In this document: piece after piece, positions 16,121 to 27,793 of the stretch | Numbering within the stretch: the first letter of the stretch is position 1 | Layout: every line of letters starts with the position of its first letter | Source of the DNA: Streptomyces sp. LUP47B | GTDB lineage: Bacteria; Actinomycetota; Actinomycetes; Streptomycetales; Streptomycetaceae | Direction of reading: 5' to 3' | Length of the DNA: 32,661 nucleotides | Assembly: GCF_001746295.1 (NCBI RefSeq) | Contig: NZ_MJAH01000036.1 | Span: 1-32,661 of the forward strand | Notes under the pieces: model-generated | The model's input: the letters and a program-made list of their open reading frames with translations, nothing else | What the model was told of the DNA's origin: nothing | The model's database searches: none | Position numbers and translations under genes: made by a program

Positions 16121-16928
16121 CATCGAGAACGACAAGATCCCCACCGTCGTCGTCGACGGTGTGGACATCGTCTACCGCGTCAACGGCACCGGCGCGGGCA
16201 GGGGCTCCGCCACCGCCGCCCTCAACCGCATGATGCGCCGGGGGCAGACCGAGAAGGCTGCGGGCGTACGCAAGGTGCACGCCGTCAAGAACGTGTCGTT
16301 CGTCGCCTACAAGGGCGAGGCGGTCGGACTGATCGGCACCAACGGCTCCGGCAAGTCGACCCTGCTCAAGGCGGTCGCGGGTCTGCTCCCGGTGGAGAAC
16401 GGCCGTATCTACACCGACGGCCAGCCCTCCCTCCTCGGTGTCAACGCGGCCCTGATGAACGACCTCACCGGCGAGCGCAACGTCCACCTCGGCGGGCTCG
16501 CGATGGGCATGTCCCGCGAGCAGGTCAGGGACCGCTACCAGGAGATCGTCGACTTCTCGGGGATCAACGAGAAGGGCGACTTCATCACCCTGCCGATGCG
16601 CACCTACTCCTCCGGCATGGCGGCCCGCCTGCGCTTCTCCATCGCCGCCGCCAAGGACCATGACGTCCTGCTCATCGACGAGGCCCTCGCCACCGGCGAC
16701 CGCTCCTTCCAGAAGCGCTCCGAGGCCCGCATCCGCGAGCTTCGCCAGACCGCGGGCACGGTGTTCCTGGTCAGCCACAGCAACAAGTCGATCCGCGACA
16801 CCTGCGACCGGGTGCTCTGGCTGGAGCGCGGCGAGCTGCGCATGGACGGCCCGACCGACGAGGTCCTGGCGGCTTACGAGGACTTCACGGGTGGCCCGGA
16901 CAAGGCGAAGACGAAGGTCGCGGCCTGA
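16113..16928 (+). CDS. ABC transporter ATPase for polymer export (TagH-like)
   Basis: This 271-residue ATPase powers the preceding permease. Walker A is GTNGSGKST (residues 75-83), the signature is TYSSGMAARL (164-173), Walker B is VLLIDEALATGD (185-196), and a VSHS switch follows. The leading ~45 residues and the NGTGAGRGSATAALNRMMRR segment before the core are typical of TagH/Wzt-type ATPases. There is no C-terminal carbohydrate-binding extension as in some Wzt proteins, so export probably depends on lipid-linked polymer recognition elsewhere. GTG 16113 has GAGGAG at about 16098-16103. The short overlap with the permease indicates coupling. Confidence 0.92.
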   Translation: MADIENDKIPTVVVDGVDIVYRVNGTGAGRGSATAALNRMMRRGQTEKAAGVRKVHAVKNVSFVAYKGEAVGLIGTNGSGKSTLLKAVAGLLPVENGRIYTDGQPSLLGVNAALMNDLTGERNVHLGGLAMGMSREQVRDRYQEIVDFSGINEKGDFITLPMRTYSSGMAARLRFSIAAAKDHDVLLIDEALATGDRSFQKRSEARIRELRQTAGTVFLVSHSNKSIRDTCDRVLWLERGELRMDGPTDEVLAAYEDFTGGPDKAKTKVAA

Positions 16929-16942
16929 CCCACGGCCGCTCC

Positions 16943-16994
16943 ACGACGACGAGGGCGCCCGGGACTTCACGGTCCCGGGCGCCCTCGTCGTCGT
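16943..16994. terminator. Very strong bidirectional hairpin, 23-bp perfect stem
   Basis: Bases 16943-16965 pair perfectly with 16972-16994 around the 6-nt loop TTCACG. It lies between the convergent tagH-like and glutamate dehydrogenase genes and should stop transcription from both sides. Confidence 0.9.
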
Positions 16995-16995
16995 A

Positions 16996-17035
16996 TCACT
17001 TATGAATGCTGCCGCTCACTTATGAATGCTGCCGC
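16996..17035. repeat. 20-bp perfect tandem repeat covering the dehydrogenase stop codon
   Basis: Segments 16996-17015 and 17016-17035 are identical (TCACTTATGAATGCTGCCGC). The inner copy encodes the last residues and TAA stop of the dehydrogenase; the outer copy repeats them just before the hairpin. Because 20 is not a multiple of three, the copy is out of frame. Confidence 0.9.
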
Positions 17036-20000
17036 AGCAGCGTCCGCATGGTGCGCATCGCCACCGACAGGTTGGCCAGGTCGAACGCGTCCGAGCCCTG
17101 GATCTCGTCCAGGGTGGTGCGCGCCCGGCTCAGGATCGGGGCGTTCTTCTCCTCCCAGGCCTTGAAGCGCTGCTCGGGGGTCGAGGTGCCGTTGCCGACG
17201 GCCAGGACGTCCGCGGTGAGCGCCGAGTGGGCCGCGTAGAGGTCCTCGCGGATGGAGGCGCGGGCCATGGACTGCCAGCGGTCGGCGCGGGGCAGCTCGA
17301 TGATGCGGTCCATGAGCTGGGTGATGTGGAGGCGGTCGGCGAGGTCGTAGTACACCTCGGCGACGTCCATCGGGTCGCGGCCCATGCGGTCGGCCACCGA
17401 GACGATGTCCAGCGTCGGGAAGGCGGAGGAGAACCCGGCCACGCGCGTGGCGAGTTCGTCCGGGACCCCGGCGCCGCTCAGCTCGTCGTAGATCTTCTGG
17501 TACCACTCCAGGTCGGCGCCCCGCAGCAGCTTCGGCAGCTGCGACCACACCTGTTCTACGCGGTCGCCGAAGAACTCGACGGTCTCGGCGAGCTGGAGCG
17601 GCTGCGGCCGGTTGTTGAGCAGCCAGCGCGTGCCGCGCTCGACCAGCCGGCGCGAGTGCAGGCGGATCCGGGTCAGTACGGCGGCCTCGACCTGGTTGTC
17701 GAGGGACTCGACCCCGTCCCACACCACGCCGGAGCGGAAGATGGCGCGGGCCACGGTCTGCGCCCGGACGATCTCCTCGAGCGATGCGCCGGTCTCCTCG
17801 CGCAGACGGTGCAGATAGGTCGTACCACCGGTGTTGACCGTGTCGTTGACCAGGACGGTCGTGGTGATCTCGCGGTGCAGCGGGTGGTTGTCGATCTGCT
17901 CGGGGAACTTCTCGCGCAGCGCGGCCGGGAAGTACGTGTGCAGCAGGCCGTGCAGATAGGGGTCGTCCGGGAGCGAGGTGTGCAGCAGCTCCTCGGCGAC
18001 CGTGATCTTCGTGTACGCCAGCAGGACGGCCGTCTCCGGGCTGGTCAGGCCCTGTGCGGCGCCGAGGCGTTCGCGGATCTGGCGGTCGGTGGGCAGGAAC
18101 TCCAGGGCCCGGTCGAGGTGGCCCTCGCGCACCAGGTGGCGCATGAAGCGCTGCTGGGCGTGGAGCATGTCCTTGGACTGGGCGAGCGCGTTGGCAATGG
18201 CGGTGTTCTGCGCGTAGTTGTTGCGCAGGACCAGGCGGCCGACCTCGTCGGTCATCTCGGCGAGCAGCTTGTTGCGCTGCTTGACCGTCATGTCGCCCTC
18301 GGTGACCAGGCCGTTGAGCAGGATCTTGATGTTCACCTCGTGGTCGGAGGTGTCCACACCGGCGCTGTTGTCGATGGCGTCGGTGTTGATCTTCCCGCCG
18401 TGCAGCGCGAACTCGATCCGGCCGAGCTGGGTCAGGCCCAGGTTGCCGCCCTCGCCGACGACCCGCACGCGCAGGTCGGCGCCGTCGACGCGGATCGGGT
18501 CGTTGGCCTTGTCGCCTACGTCCGCGTGGGTCTCGGTGGAGGCCTTCACATAGGTGCCGATGCCGCCGTTCCACAGCAGGTCCACCGGCGCCTTGAGGAT
18601 CGCCTTCATCAGGTCGGCCGGGGTCATCTTGGCGACCTTGTCCTCGATACCGAGGGCCTCGCGGATGTGGGCGTTGACCGGAATGGACTTGGCGGTGCGG
18701 GGGAAGACGCCGCCGCCCGCGGAGATCAGCTCGGTGTTGTAGTCGGCCCAGCTGGAGCGCGGGAGTTCGAAGACGCGGCGGCGCTCGGCGTAGGAGGTGG
18801 CCGGGTCGGGCTTCGGGTCGATGAAGATGTGCCGGTGGTCGAAGGCGGCGACCAGGCGGATGTGCTCGGAGAGCAGCATGCCGTTGCCGAACACGTCACC
18901 GGACATGTCGCCGATACCGACGACGGTGAAGTCCTCGGACTGGGTGTCGAGGTCCAGTTCGCGGAAGTGCCGCTTGACGGACTCCCAGGCACCGCGGGCG
19001 GTGATGCCCATGCCCTTGTGGTCGTAGCCGGCCGAGCCGCCGGAGGCGAAGGCGTCGCCGAGCCAGAAGTTGTACGACTCCGCGACCCCGTTGGCGATGT
19101 CGGAGAACGTCGCCGTGCCCTTGTCGGCCGCTACCACTAGGTAGGTGTCGTCCTCGTCGTGCCGCACGACGTCGGCAGGTGGCACGACTTCGCCGGCCAC
19201 CATGTTGTCGGTGATGTCGAGCAGGGCCGAGATGAACATCTTGTAGCTGGCGATGCCCTCGGCCAGCCACGCGTCACGGTCGACGGCCGGGTCGGGCAGC
19301 TGCTTGGCGACGAAGCCGCCCTTGGCGCCGACCGGCACGATGACGGTGTTCTTCACCATCTGTGCCTTGACCAGGCCGAGGATCTCGGTGCGGAAGTCCT
19401 CACGCCGGTCGGACCAGCGCAGACCGCCGCGCGCGACCTTGCCGAAGCGCAGGTGCACGCCTTCGACGCGCGGCGAGTACACCCAGATCTCGAACGCCGG
19501 GCGCGGGGCCGGGAGATCGGGCATGGCCTGCGGGTCGAACTTCATGGAGACGTAGTCGTGCGGCTTGCCGCCCGCGGCCTCCTGGAAGAAGTTGGTGCGC
19601 AGGGTCGCCTTGATGACGGTCAGGAAGGAGCGGAGAATCCTGTCCTCGTCCAGCGAGGCCACCTGGTCGAGGGCCGCGTCGAGCTCCTCCAGGAGGGCGT
19701 CCACGAGTTCGTGCCCGGCGCGCTGGCGGTCCGGCGACATCCGCGCCTCGAACAGGGAGACGAGCAGCCGGGTGGTGTGAACGTTGTTGCGGAGGGTGTC
19801 CTCCATGTAGTCCTGGCTGAACGTCGAGCCCGCCTGGCGCAGGTACTTGGCGTACGCCCGCAGCACCATCGCCTGGCGCCAGCCCAGGCCGGCGCTCAGC
19901 ACCAGGGCGTTGAAGCCGTCGTTCTCCGCCTTGCCGGTCCAGGTGGCGGCGAAGGCGTCCTGGAAGCGCTCGCGGCCGTCGTCACCGAGGTAGTCGCCGC

Positions 20001-21969
20001 CGCCGTTCTGCGACTTGGGCATGCGCAGGCCGAAGTCGTAGATCCAGGCGATACTGCGGTCCGAGCAGCGCAGTTCGTAGGGCCGCTCGTCCGTCACCTC
20101 GACGCCGAGCCGGCTGAGGACCGGCAGCACGGCGGACAGGGAGATGGCGTCGCCCTTGCGGTAGATCTTGAAGCGGCGCTCCTCGGGGGCGGCGCCCACG
20201 GGCTCGTAGAGGCTGAGCGCGAAGTCGTTCTCCTCGCCGAGCCGTTCGAGTTGGACGAGGTCGGCGACCGCGGAGCGGGGGGTGTGGTCGGCCTTGTAGC
20301 CCTCGGGGAAGGCGGTGCCGTAGCGGCGCGACAGCTCGGCGGCGCGCTCCTCGCCGAGCTCGGCGTTGAGCGCCTCGGTCCAGCCGTCGGCCCAGGAGCG
20401 GGCGGCCTCGACCAGGCGAGCCTCGATGCGCTCCTTGTCGCTGTCGCTGAGCTGCTGCAGCTCGGTGCCCTGCGGAACACGGACCACGAAGTGCAACCGG
20501 GAGAGGATCGACTCGGTGTTCCAGGCGGTGAAGTCGACGCTGATGCCGCCGAGTTCCTCCTTCAGGAGGTCAATGATCCTGAGGCGGACGCCGGTGGTGT
20601 AGCGGTCGCGGGGCAGGTAGACGAGGGCCGAGTAGTAGCGGCCGTACTCGTCCTGGCGCAGGTAGAGGCGCAGCCGCCGCCGCTCCTGGAGGTACAGGAC
20701 GGAGGTGGCGATGGACTCCAGCTCGTCGGCCGGGGTCTGGAAGAGCTCGTCGCGCGGGTAGGTCTCCAGGATCTGGAGCAGGTCGCGGCCGTCGTGGCTG
20801 TTGGGCGAGAAACCGGCCCTTTCGAGCACCTCGTCCACCTTGCGCCGAATGACCGGAACCCGGCGCACCGATTCGGTGTAGGCGGCGGAGGAGAACAGTC
20901 CGAGGAAACGCCGCTCGCCGACGACATTGCCGTCCGCGTCGAACTTCTTGACGCCGATGTAGTCGAGATACGACGGCCTGTGCACCGTCGCCCGGCTGTT
21001 GGCCTTGGTCAGCACGAGCAGCTTGTGCTCGCGGGCCTTCGCGCGGGCGTCGGCGGGCAGCCGCTCGAAGGACGGGCTGACCGGGTGACCCTCCTCGCCG
21101 GCGTGGTGCGGGTCGGAGCGCAGGATGCCGAGGCCGGTGCCGGGGACCGCCGCGAGGGAGTCGTCCGGCCTGAGCTGGTACTCCCGGTAGCCGAGGAAGG
21201 TGAAGTGGTTGGCGGCCAGCCAGCGCAGCAGCTCGCGGGCCTCGTCGATCTCCATGTCGCGCAGATCGGTGGCGACGGGCTCGGCGGGCAGTTCGTCGGC
21301 CATGCGCAGGGCCGCGTCCCGCATCTTCTCCCAGTCCTCGACGGCCTCCCGGACGTCGGACAGGACGCGCAGCAGGTCGGCGGTGATCTGCTTCAGGTCG
21401 CCGCGGTCGGTCTCGCGGTCGATCTCGACGTGGATCCAGGACTCGGTGTGCGCATCGTGCGGCAGATCGCCGACGGGCGGGACCGTGAGGACCTCGATCA
21501 GCTTGCCGGTGACGTCACGGCGGACGACGACCTGGGGGTGGATGACGACATGGATGCCGCGCCCCTGCCGGGTCAGCTCATTGGTGACGGAGTCGACGAG
21601 GAAGGGCATGTCGTCGGTGACCACCTCGACGACCGTGTGGGTGCACGTCCATCCGTTCTCCTCCACCGTGGGCGTGTGCACCCGCACGTTGGCCGTGCCC
21701 TGCGGGCGCGTTTCGCCCAGCCGGAAGTGGGAGAGAGCGGCGCCGTAGATGTCGACCGGGTCGCGGCCGGTGAGGTCTTCCGGGGCCGTGTGCAGGTAGT
21801 AACGCTGGAGGAACGCGAGGACGGTCTCGCTGTCCGGGGTGTCCGGGGTGCGGGGGGTGTCGTCGTCCGTCGTCCCAGTCGGTAGGTGCCCCCCGGCCGG
21901 GCTGTTCTCAGCTACCCGTGCGGCCCTCTCGAGCAGCTCGGCCTTGGCTTCGTCCAGCTTGGTCTGCAT
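17020..21969 (-). CDS. gdh: Large NAD-specific glutamate dehydrogenase (180-kDa class)
   Basis: This 1649-residue enzyme converts glutamate and NAD to 2-oxoglutarate, ammonium and NADH. It belongs to the 180-kDa class first characterised in Streptomyces clavuligerus and far longer than ordinary ~450-residue enzymes. The N-terminal ~700 residues include regulatory ACT-like segments (VVTDDMPFLVDSVTNEL, HPQVVVRRD). The catalytic core follows, with KVARGGLRWSDRREDFRTE, then VGAKGGFV near residue 880 carrying the family's catalytic-type lysine, and GIGDMSGDVFGNGML in the nucleotide-binding part. ATG 21969 has AGGAG and GAGGA just upstream. Mean codon use matches its neighbours. A 500-bp gap upstream suggests its own promoter, although none is clear by eye. 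Confidence 0.95.
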   Translation of the reverse strand: MQTKLDEAKAELLERAARVAENSPAGGHLPTGTTDDDTPRTPDTPDSETVLAFLQRYYLHTAPEDLTGRDPVDIYGAALSHFRLGETRPQGTANVRVHTPTVEENGWTCTHTVVEVVTDDMPFLVDSVTNELTRQGRGIHVVIHPQVVVRRDVTGKLIEVLTVPPVGDLPHDAHTESWIHVEIDRETDRGDLKQITADLLRVLSDVREAVEDWEKMRDAALRMADELPAEPVATDLRDMEIDEARELLRWLAANHFTFLGYREYQLRPDDSLAAVPGTGLGILRSDPHHAGEEGHPVSPSFERLPADARAKAREHKLLVLTKANSRATVHRPSYLDYIGVKKFDADGNVVGERRFLGLFSSAAYTESVRRVPVIRRKVDEVLERAGFSPNSHDGRDLLQILETYPRDELFQTPADELESIATSVLYLQERRRLRLYLRQDEYGRYYSALVYLPRDRYTTGVRLRIIDLLKEELGGISVDFTAWNTESILSRLHFVVRVPQGTELQQLSDSDKERIEARLVEAARSWADGWTEALNAELGEERAAELSRRYGTAFPEGYKADHTPRSAVADLVQLERLGEENDFALSLYEPVGAAPEERRFKIYRKGDAISLSAVLPVLSRLGVEVTDERPYELRCSDRSIAWIYDFGLRMPKSQNGGGDYLGDDGRERFQDAFAATWTGKAENDGFNALVLSAGLGWRQAMVLRAYAKYLRQAGSTFSQDYMEDTLRNNVHTTRLLVSLFEARMSPDRQRAGHELVDALLEELDAALDQVASLDEDRILRSFLTVIKATLRTNFFQEAAGGKPHDYVSMKFDPQAMPDLPAPRPAFEIWVYSPRVEGVHLRFGKVARGGLRWSDRREDFRTEILGLVKAQMVKNTVIVPVGAKGGFVAKQLPDPAVDRDAWLAEGIASYKMFISALLDITDNMVAGEVVPPADVVRHDEDDTYLVVAADKGTATFSDIANGVAESYNFWLGDAFASGGSAGYDHKGMGITARGAWESVKRHFRELDLDTQSEDFTVVGIGDMSGDVFGNGMLLSEHIRLVAAFDHRHIFIDPKPDPATSYAERRRVFELPRSSWADYNTELISAGGGVFPRTAKSIPVNAHIREALGIEDKVAKMTPADLMKAILKAPVDLLWNGGIGTYVKASTETHADVGDKANDPIRVDGADLRVRVVGEGGNLGLTQLGRIEFALHGGKINTDAIDNSAGVDTSDHEVNIKILLNGLVTEGDMTVKQRNKLLAEMTDEVGRLVLRNNYAQNTAIANALAQSKDMLHAQQRFMRHLVREGHLDRALEFLPTDRQIRERLGAAQGLTSPETAVLLAYTKITVAEELLHTSLPDDPYLHGLLHTYFPAALREKFPEQIDNHPLHREITTTVLVNDTVNTGGTTYLHRLREETGASLEEIVRAQTVARAIFRSGVVWDGVESLDNQVEAAVLTRIRLHSRRLVERGTRWLLNNRPQPLQLAETVEFFGDRVEQVWSQLPKLLRGADLEWYQKIYDELSGAGVPDELATRVAGFSSAFPTLDIVSVADRMGRDPMDVAEVYYDLADRLHITQLMDRIIELPRADRWQSMARASIREDLYAAHSALTADVLAVGNGTSTPEQRFKAWEEKNAPILSRARTTLDEIQGSDAFDLANLSVAMRTMRTLLRQHS

Positions 21970-22470
21970 TGTCCTCTGACTCCTGTCGCGCGCCGTTGCG
22001 TGACGTAGAAGGAAGTACGGTCTCTTCCCCTGCGGCTCGACGCCACGGCCCCGGGGTCTCCGGTCTGCTCCGACGCTATGCCGCAAGGTGAGATGAGCGG
22101 GGGTATATCAGCCATTCTCGACACGCCCGCCAGGTGTGACGCTGCTCTCTGCCGCGCCGGTGACGAGGGTGTACTCGGCGTCATGAGGGCCCCTACGGCC
22201 CCGTCCCGCCCGCGAGGACCAGCGGCCGCCGCCCGGCCACGGAGGGTTTCCGTGCACACCGGGCGCAGGGCGGGGGCCACAGCGCCCCCGCGAACTATCG
22301 CGCTGATCACGCCACAAGGCTATCGCTCCCTACAGGGGGGCCGTCATGAGCCGTATGTGTACAAAACCGGGGGTGGAACTTTGACACTCTGCACAGTGCC
22401 CACGGCGAACGCGCCGTTGGCCGACGGGGCACCCGCATGCCGCCGTGGTCGCGCAACCGACAGGAACCGG
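21970..22470. other. 500-bp intergenic region upstream of the dehydrogenase
   Basis: No convincing gene is seen here. It should contain the promoter of the leftward dehydrogenase, but no clean -35/-10 pair is visible. A TTGACA at 22381-22386 on the plus strand has no -10 at the right distance. A short AT-richer stretch (22345-22390) stands out against the GC-rich background. The hairpin at 22270-22291 is listed separately. Confidence 0.5.
22270..22291 (-). terminator. Stem-loop downstream of the HAD phosphatase gene
   Basis: GCGGGGGC (22270-22277) pairs with GCCCCCGC (22284-22291) around CACAGC. It lies about 180 bp past the HAD gene stop and before the dehydrogenase start, so it could end the upstream transcript. 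Confidence 0.45.
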
Positions 22471-23136
22471 TCACGCCGCTATTCGCTCGGCCTCCGCGAC
22501 CGCCTCCGCCAGGGTGTCCACCACTGGTACGCCCGCCACCTCGAGACTGGCCCGACTGTGCGACCCCCCGGTGTAGAGCACGGCTCGAGCCCCCACCCGC
22601 ATCGCCGCCACCGCGTCGTCCGCGGCGTCCCCGATCACCACGGTCCGAGCCGCCTCGACCCCCACCAGTGCGGTGAGATGCCGCTCCATGTGCTCCGCCT
22701 TGCTCCCCCCGGACGGCCCGGTCCGCCCGTCCACCCGCAGGAAGTGCGCCTCGATCCCGAATCCGCGCACCAGCGGCAGCAGCTCGTCGTGCCCGTACAT
22801 GCTGAGGATCGACTGGCTGTGCCCGGCCGACCGCCATCCCGCGAGCAACTCCACCGCCCCGTCGGTGAGCCCGCACCCGACCCGATGCTCGGTGTAGTAA
22901 CGATGGAAGGTCTCGTCCATGACCTCCCACTCGGCGTCGGTGGGCAGCCGGCCGAGCAGCCGCTCGTAGAACTTCGGCACCGGCACGCAGTACAGCGCCC
23001 GGTACTGCTCCATCGTGATCGGCGCGAGCCCCAGCTCGCCGAACGCCGCGTTCGTCGCCCCGATGATCGCGTCGTTGTCGTGGAACAGCGTGCCGTTCCA
23101 GTCCCAGACGATGTGCGCCCCTGTCAGCTTCCCCAT
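22471..23136 (-). CDS. HAD-superfamily hydrolase (phosphoglycolate-phosphatase-like)
   Basis: This 221-residue cytosolic phosphatase has the HAD layout: motif I WDWNGTLF with the nucleophile Asp12, motif II serine in SQSILSMYG, motif III lysine in GGSKAEHM, and motif IV VVIGDAADD with the metal-binding aspartates. A helical cap lies between motifs I and II, as in the PGP/Gph subgroup. Motif I has Asn14 where most phosphatases have the second Asp that acts as acid/base. DWNGT variants are known in related proteins, but activity may be altered. ATG 23136 begins just before the fold; AACGTA on the plus strand (TACGTT on the coding strand, 23143-23148) lies six bases upstream, compatible with a leaderless mRNA. 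Substrate unknown. Confidence 0.85.
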   Translation of the reverse strand: MGKLTGAHIVWDWNGTLFHDNDAIIGATNAAFGELGLAPITMEQYRALYCVPVPKFYERLLGRLPTDAEWEVMDETFHRYYTEHRVGCGLTDGAVELLAGWRSAGHSQSILSMYGHDELLPLVRGFGIEAHFLRVDGRTGPSGGSKAEHMERHLTALVGVEAARTVVIGDAADDAVAAMRVGARAVLYTGGSHSRASLEVAGVPVVDTLAEAVAEAERIAA

Positions 23137-23224
23137 GCCAAAAACGTACCCGCCCCCACTGACAATCAAGAGACCAGCAGGTCAAAGAGGGTGAAGCAGC
23201 GACCCGGCAGGGCCGATCACAGGC

Positions 23225-23740
23225 TCAGCCGCCCAGCCCCACCAGGTTCGGGATCTCCTGCGTCGCGTACCACAGCAGCTCGTGGTCCTCGGCCCCGTCC
23301 ACGACGAACTGCGCGTCGTCGTCCCCGGCGTCGGCCGCCTCCAGCGCGTTCACGGCGGCGGTGACGTCCGCTTCCGCGTCGTCCGAGTCGACGTGCACCG
23401 CGGCCGCCTTGGCCAGCCTCACCGTCCCGGCCACCCGCACCTCACCGAGCGCCGAGGGATCCAGCGCCCGGTCGGGGTCGGCGACCGCCGCCCCGTCGGC
23501 CACGTCGACGGCCACCACGACCCGGCGCCGCGCGGCCCCGTCGTCCGCCGCGAGCAGCCGCAACGAGGCCAGCGCGGCCCGGTTCAGCGCCGCGTACTCC
23601 AGCTCCTCGATGTCGTCGGAGAGGTACCACTCGCGCAGGGCGGGCGTGACGGCGTAGGCGAGGAGCGGTCCGGCCCCCAGCTCACCCGTCTTGTACGCCT
23701 CGGCGAGACCGGAGAGGGTCAGGGGGACGTAGACGCGCAT
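23225..23740 (-). CDS. Conserved actinobacterial protein (DUF6912-like), unknown function
   Basis: This 171-residue protein starts MRVYVPLTLSGLAEAYKTGE and ends with a FVVDGAEDHELLWYATQEIP segment, which I associate with the uncharacterised DUF6912 family of actinobacteria. It is acidic and alanine-rich with no signal peptide or membrane segment, so it is probably cytosolic. The middle (AVDVADGAAVADPD) is low complexity. It is upstream of the HAD gene on the same strand with an 88-bp gap. Its function is unknown and the family name is from memory. Confidence 0.75.
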   Translation of the reverse strand: MRVYVPLTLSGLAEAYKTGELGAGPLLAYAVTPALREWYLSDDIEELEYAALNRAALASLRLLAADDGAARRRVVVAVDVADGAAVADPDRALDPSALGEVRVAGTVRLAKAAAVHVDSDDAEADVTAAVNALEAADAGDDDAQFVVDGAEDHELLWYATQEIPNLVGLGG

Positions 23741-24045
23741 GGCTGGCCGCTTTCGTGGTCGGAGAACGTGATCGGAAGGGCTCCGCGAAGGCCTTCAGGA
23801 TACGTGCGGGCGTCCCCTTTCGAGTCCCTGCCCACACCTCGGCGGGCGTCCACCCCGGGCCCGGAATTCACCCGCCCCGCCCCCGGGGTCACGGGGTTCC
23901 ACCCTCTCCGACCACCCTGATAGGTGAACATTCCGGCCGCCCGACGCGGCCCGTCGCTTGCTTGCCGCCGCGGTCCACGGCCCCGTACAAGATCCTCAAC
24001 GAAGTTACCGCCCGGTACTTTCCGGGCTCGCAGAACGGGGATCCC
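23741..24045. other. Divergent intergenic region, 305 bp
   Basis: This gap holds the promoters of the leftward DUF6912-like gene and the rightward Rv3235-like gene. A GCCCGG-TACTTT-CCGGGC dyad lies at about 24010-24027, shortly before the rightward ribosome binding site. A single GGTGAAC near 23925 resembles one half of a PhoP repeat, but no second copy is present. No gene seen. Confidence 0.45.
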
Positions 24046-24819
24046 ATGAACAAGGTCATGACCAGGGCTCAGCACCACCCCGGCACCCGCCCGCCGGCTC
24101 GCCGCGACTCCCGCCGACCGGGCGGCACGCCACCCCGCACTCCCGGCGGCAGCGCGCCGCGCACGGCCCCGGGCGACGGCCGCCCACCGGGCTCCCCCGG
24201 CGGCGGCCCCCGCGCTCGCACCCGTCCCACGGACACCCGCCCGCAGAGCACCCCGGGTCCGAACGACAGGACCACCGGAGCTTCGAGGCGCAGCACCACG
24301 GCAGGTCCCGGGACGCCCGGCACCACCACCGACACGAACACCACGGCCGGCTCCACGTCCACCACCCGCGTCGCAGCAGCACCCGCCGACGGACGCGCCG
24401 CAGCCCCCGACGCCGCCGCCCAGCCCCGTCGCGCCCCCGTAGTCCCGTCCCAGACCCCTCGCCGCCCCCTGGTCCCCCAGCCCCGCCCCACCGACCTCTT
24501 CGCCGATCTCCTCCTCGCCGTCCTGAGCGGTCAGCGCCCGGTCCACTCGATGCTCCGGCACACCGCGGGCCGGGCCTACGACGAACTGGCCTGGCTCGCC
24601 GAACGCGGTCCCCTGCGCACCCGCGGCACCCGTCCCGTCGTCCGGGACATCGGCTACTACGTCCCCCGACCGGGCGCCGTGGAGGCCTTCGCCCGTATCG
24701 GTGCCGGCGACCAGCTGCGCGCCATGGCCTTCCGCCTGGAACAGGGCCAGGACCTCCGCTGGCGCTGCACGGCGGTCGAGCTGGGCGGCTCCCGGGCTCC
24801 CCGTCCGGACGACGACTGA
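24046..24819 (+). CDS. Rv3235-like protein with disordered N-terminal half
   Basis: The 257-residue protein has two parts. Residues 1 to ~140 are Pro/Arg/Thr/Gly-rich and surely disordered. Residues ~145-245 form a compact domain (TDLFADLLLAVLSGQRPVHS, TAGRAYDELAWLA, then VEAFARIGAGDQLRAMAFRLE and RWRCTAVELG) matching the Rv3235-like family (DUF6459), which in actinobacteria sits beside secA. ATG 24046 is chosen for the GGGG at 24037-24040; ATG 24058 is possible. The function is not known. The conserved neighbourhood of secA hints at, but does not prove, a role in envelope or export processes. It is convergent with secA. Confidence 0.8.
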   Translation: MNKVMTRAQHHPGTRPPARRDSRRPGGTPPRTPGGSAPRTAPGDGRPPGSPGGGPRARTRPTDTRPQSTPGPNDRTTGASRRSTTAGPGTPGTTTDTNTTAGSTSTTRVAAAPADGRAAAPDAAAQPRRAPVVPSQTPRRPLVPQPRPTDLFADLLLAVLSGQRPVHSMLRHTAGRAYDELAWLAERGPLRTRGTRPVVRDIGYYVPRPGAVEAFARIGAGDQLRAMAFRLEQGQDLRWRCTAVELGGSRAPRPDDD

Positions 24820-24854
24820 CAGGCCCGCAGAAGCCCGCTGGTCCGTCACACGCC

Positions 24855-24887
24855 GAAGGGCCGGCCACCCGAGGTGACCGGCCCTTC
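24855..24887. terminator. Stem-loop terminator between Rv3235-like gene and secA
   Basis: GAAGGGCCGG (24855-24864) pairs with CCGGCCCTTC (24878-24887), and an inner CACC/GGTG stem extends it. It lies 35 bp past the rightward stop and downstream of secA on the other strand. Confidence 0.8.
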
Positions 24888-24894
24888 CTACGCC

Positions 24895-24913
24895 ACGGCG
24901 CCCCAGGCGCCGT
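24895..24913. terminator. Second hairpin in the same convergent gap
   Basis: ACGGCGCC (24895-24902) pairs with GGCGCCGT (24906-24913) around CCA. Confidence 0.6.
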
Positions 24914-24926
24914 CACATCGATCCGC

Positions 24927-24947
24927 TACGGCGCCCATCGCGCCGTA
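24927..24947. terminator. Third hairpin, directly after the secA stop
   Basis: TACGGCGC (24927-24934) pairs with GCGCCGTA (24940-24947) around CCATC, five bases beyond the secA stop codon. It shares its CGGCGC core with the second hairpin, so the two could also pair alternatively. Confidence 0.6.
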
Positions 24948-24952
24948 AGGCA

Positions 24953-27793
<2,841 letters not shown>

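Noticed and set aside
19159..21885. A 908-codon open frame antisense to the glutamate dehydrogenase
   Set aside because: It is a GC-bias shadow: composition is V/L/G/R/E-rich without domains, and the opposite strand encodes a fully recognisable enzyme.
22381..22386. TTGACA promoter on the plus strand
   Set aside because: There is no -10 at 16-19 bp, and it would only transcribe antisense to the HAD gene.
23922..23930. PhoP box in the Rv3235-like promoter region
   Set aside because: Only one GGTGAAC (GTTCACC complement) is present; a PHO box needs direct repeats at 11-bp spacing.
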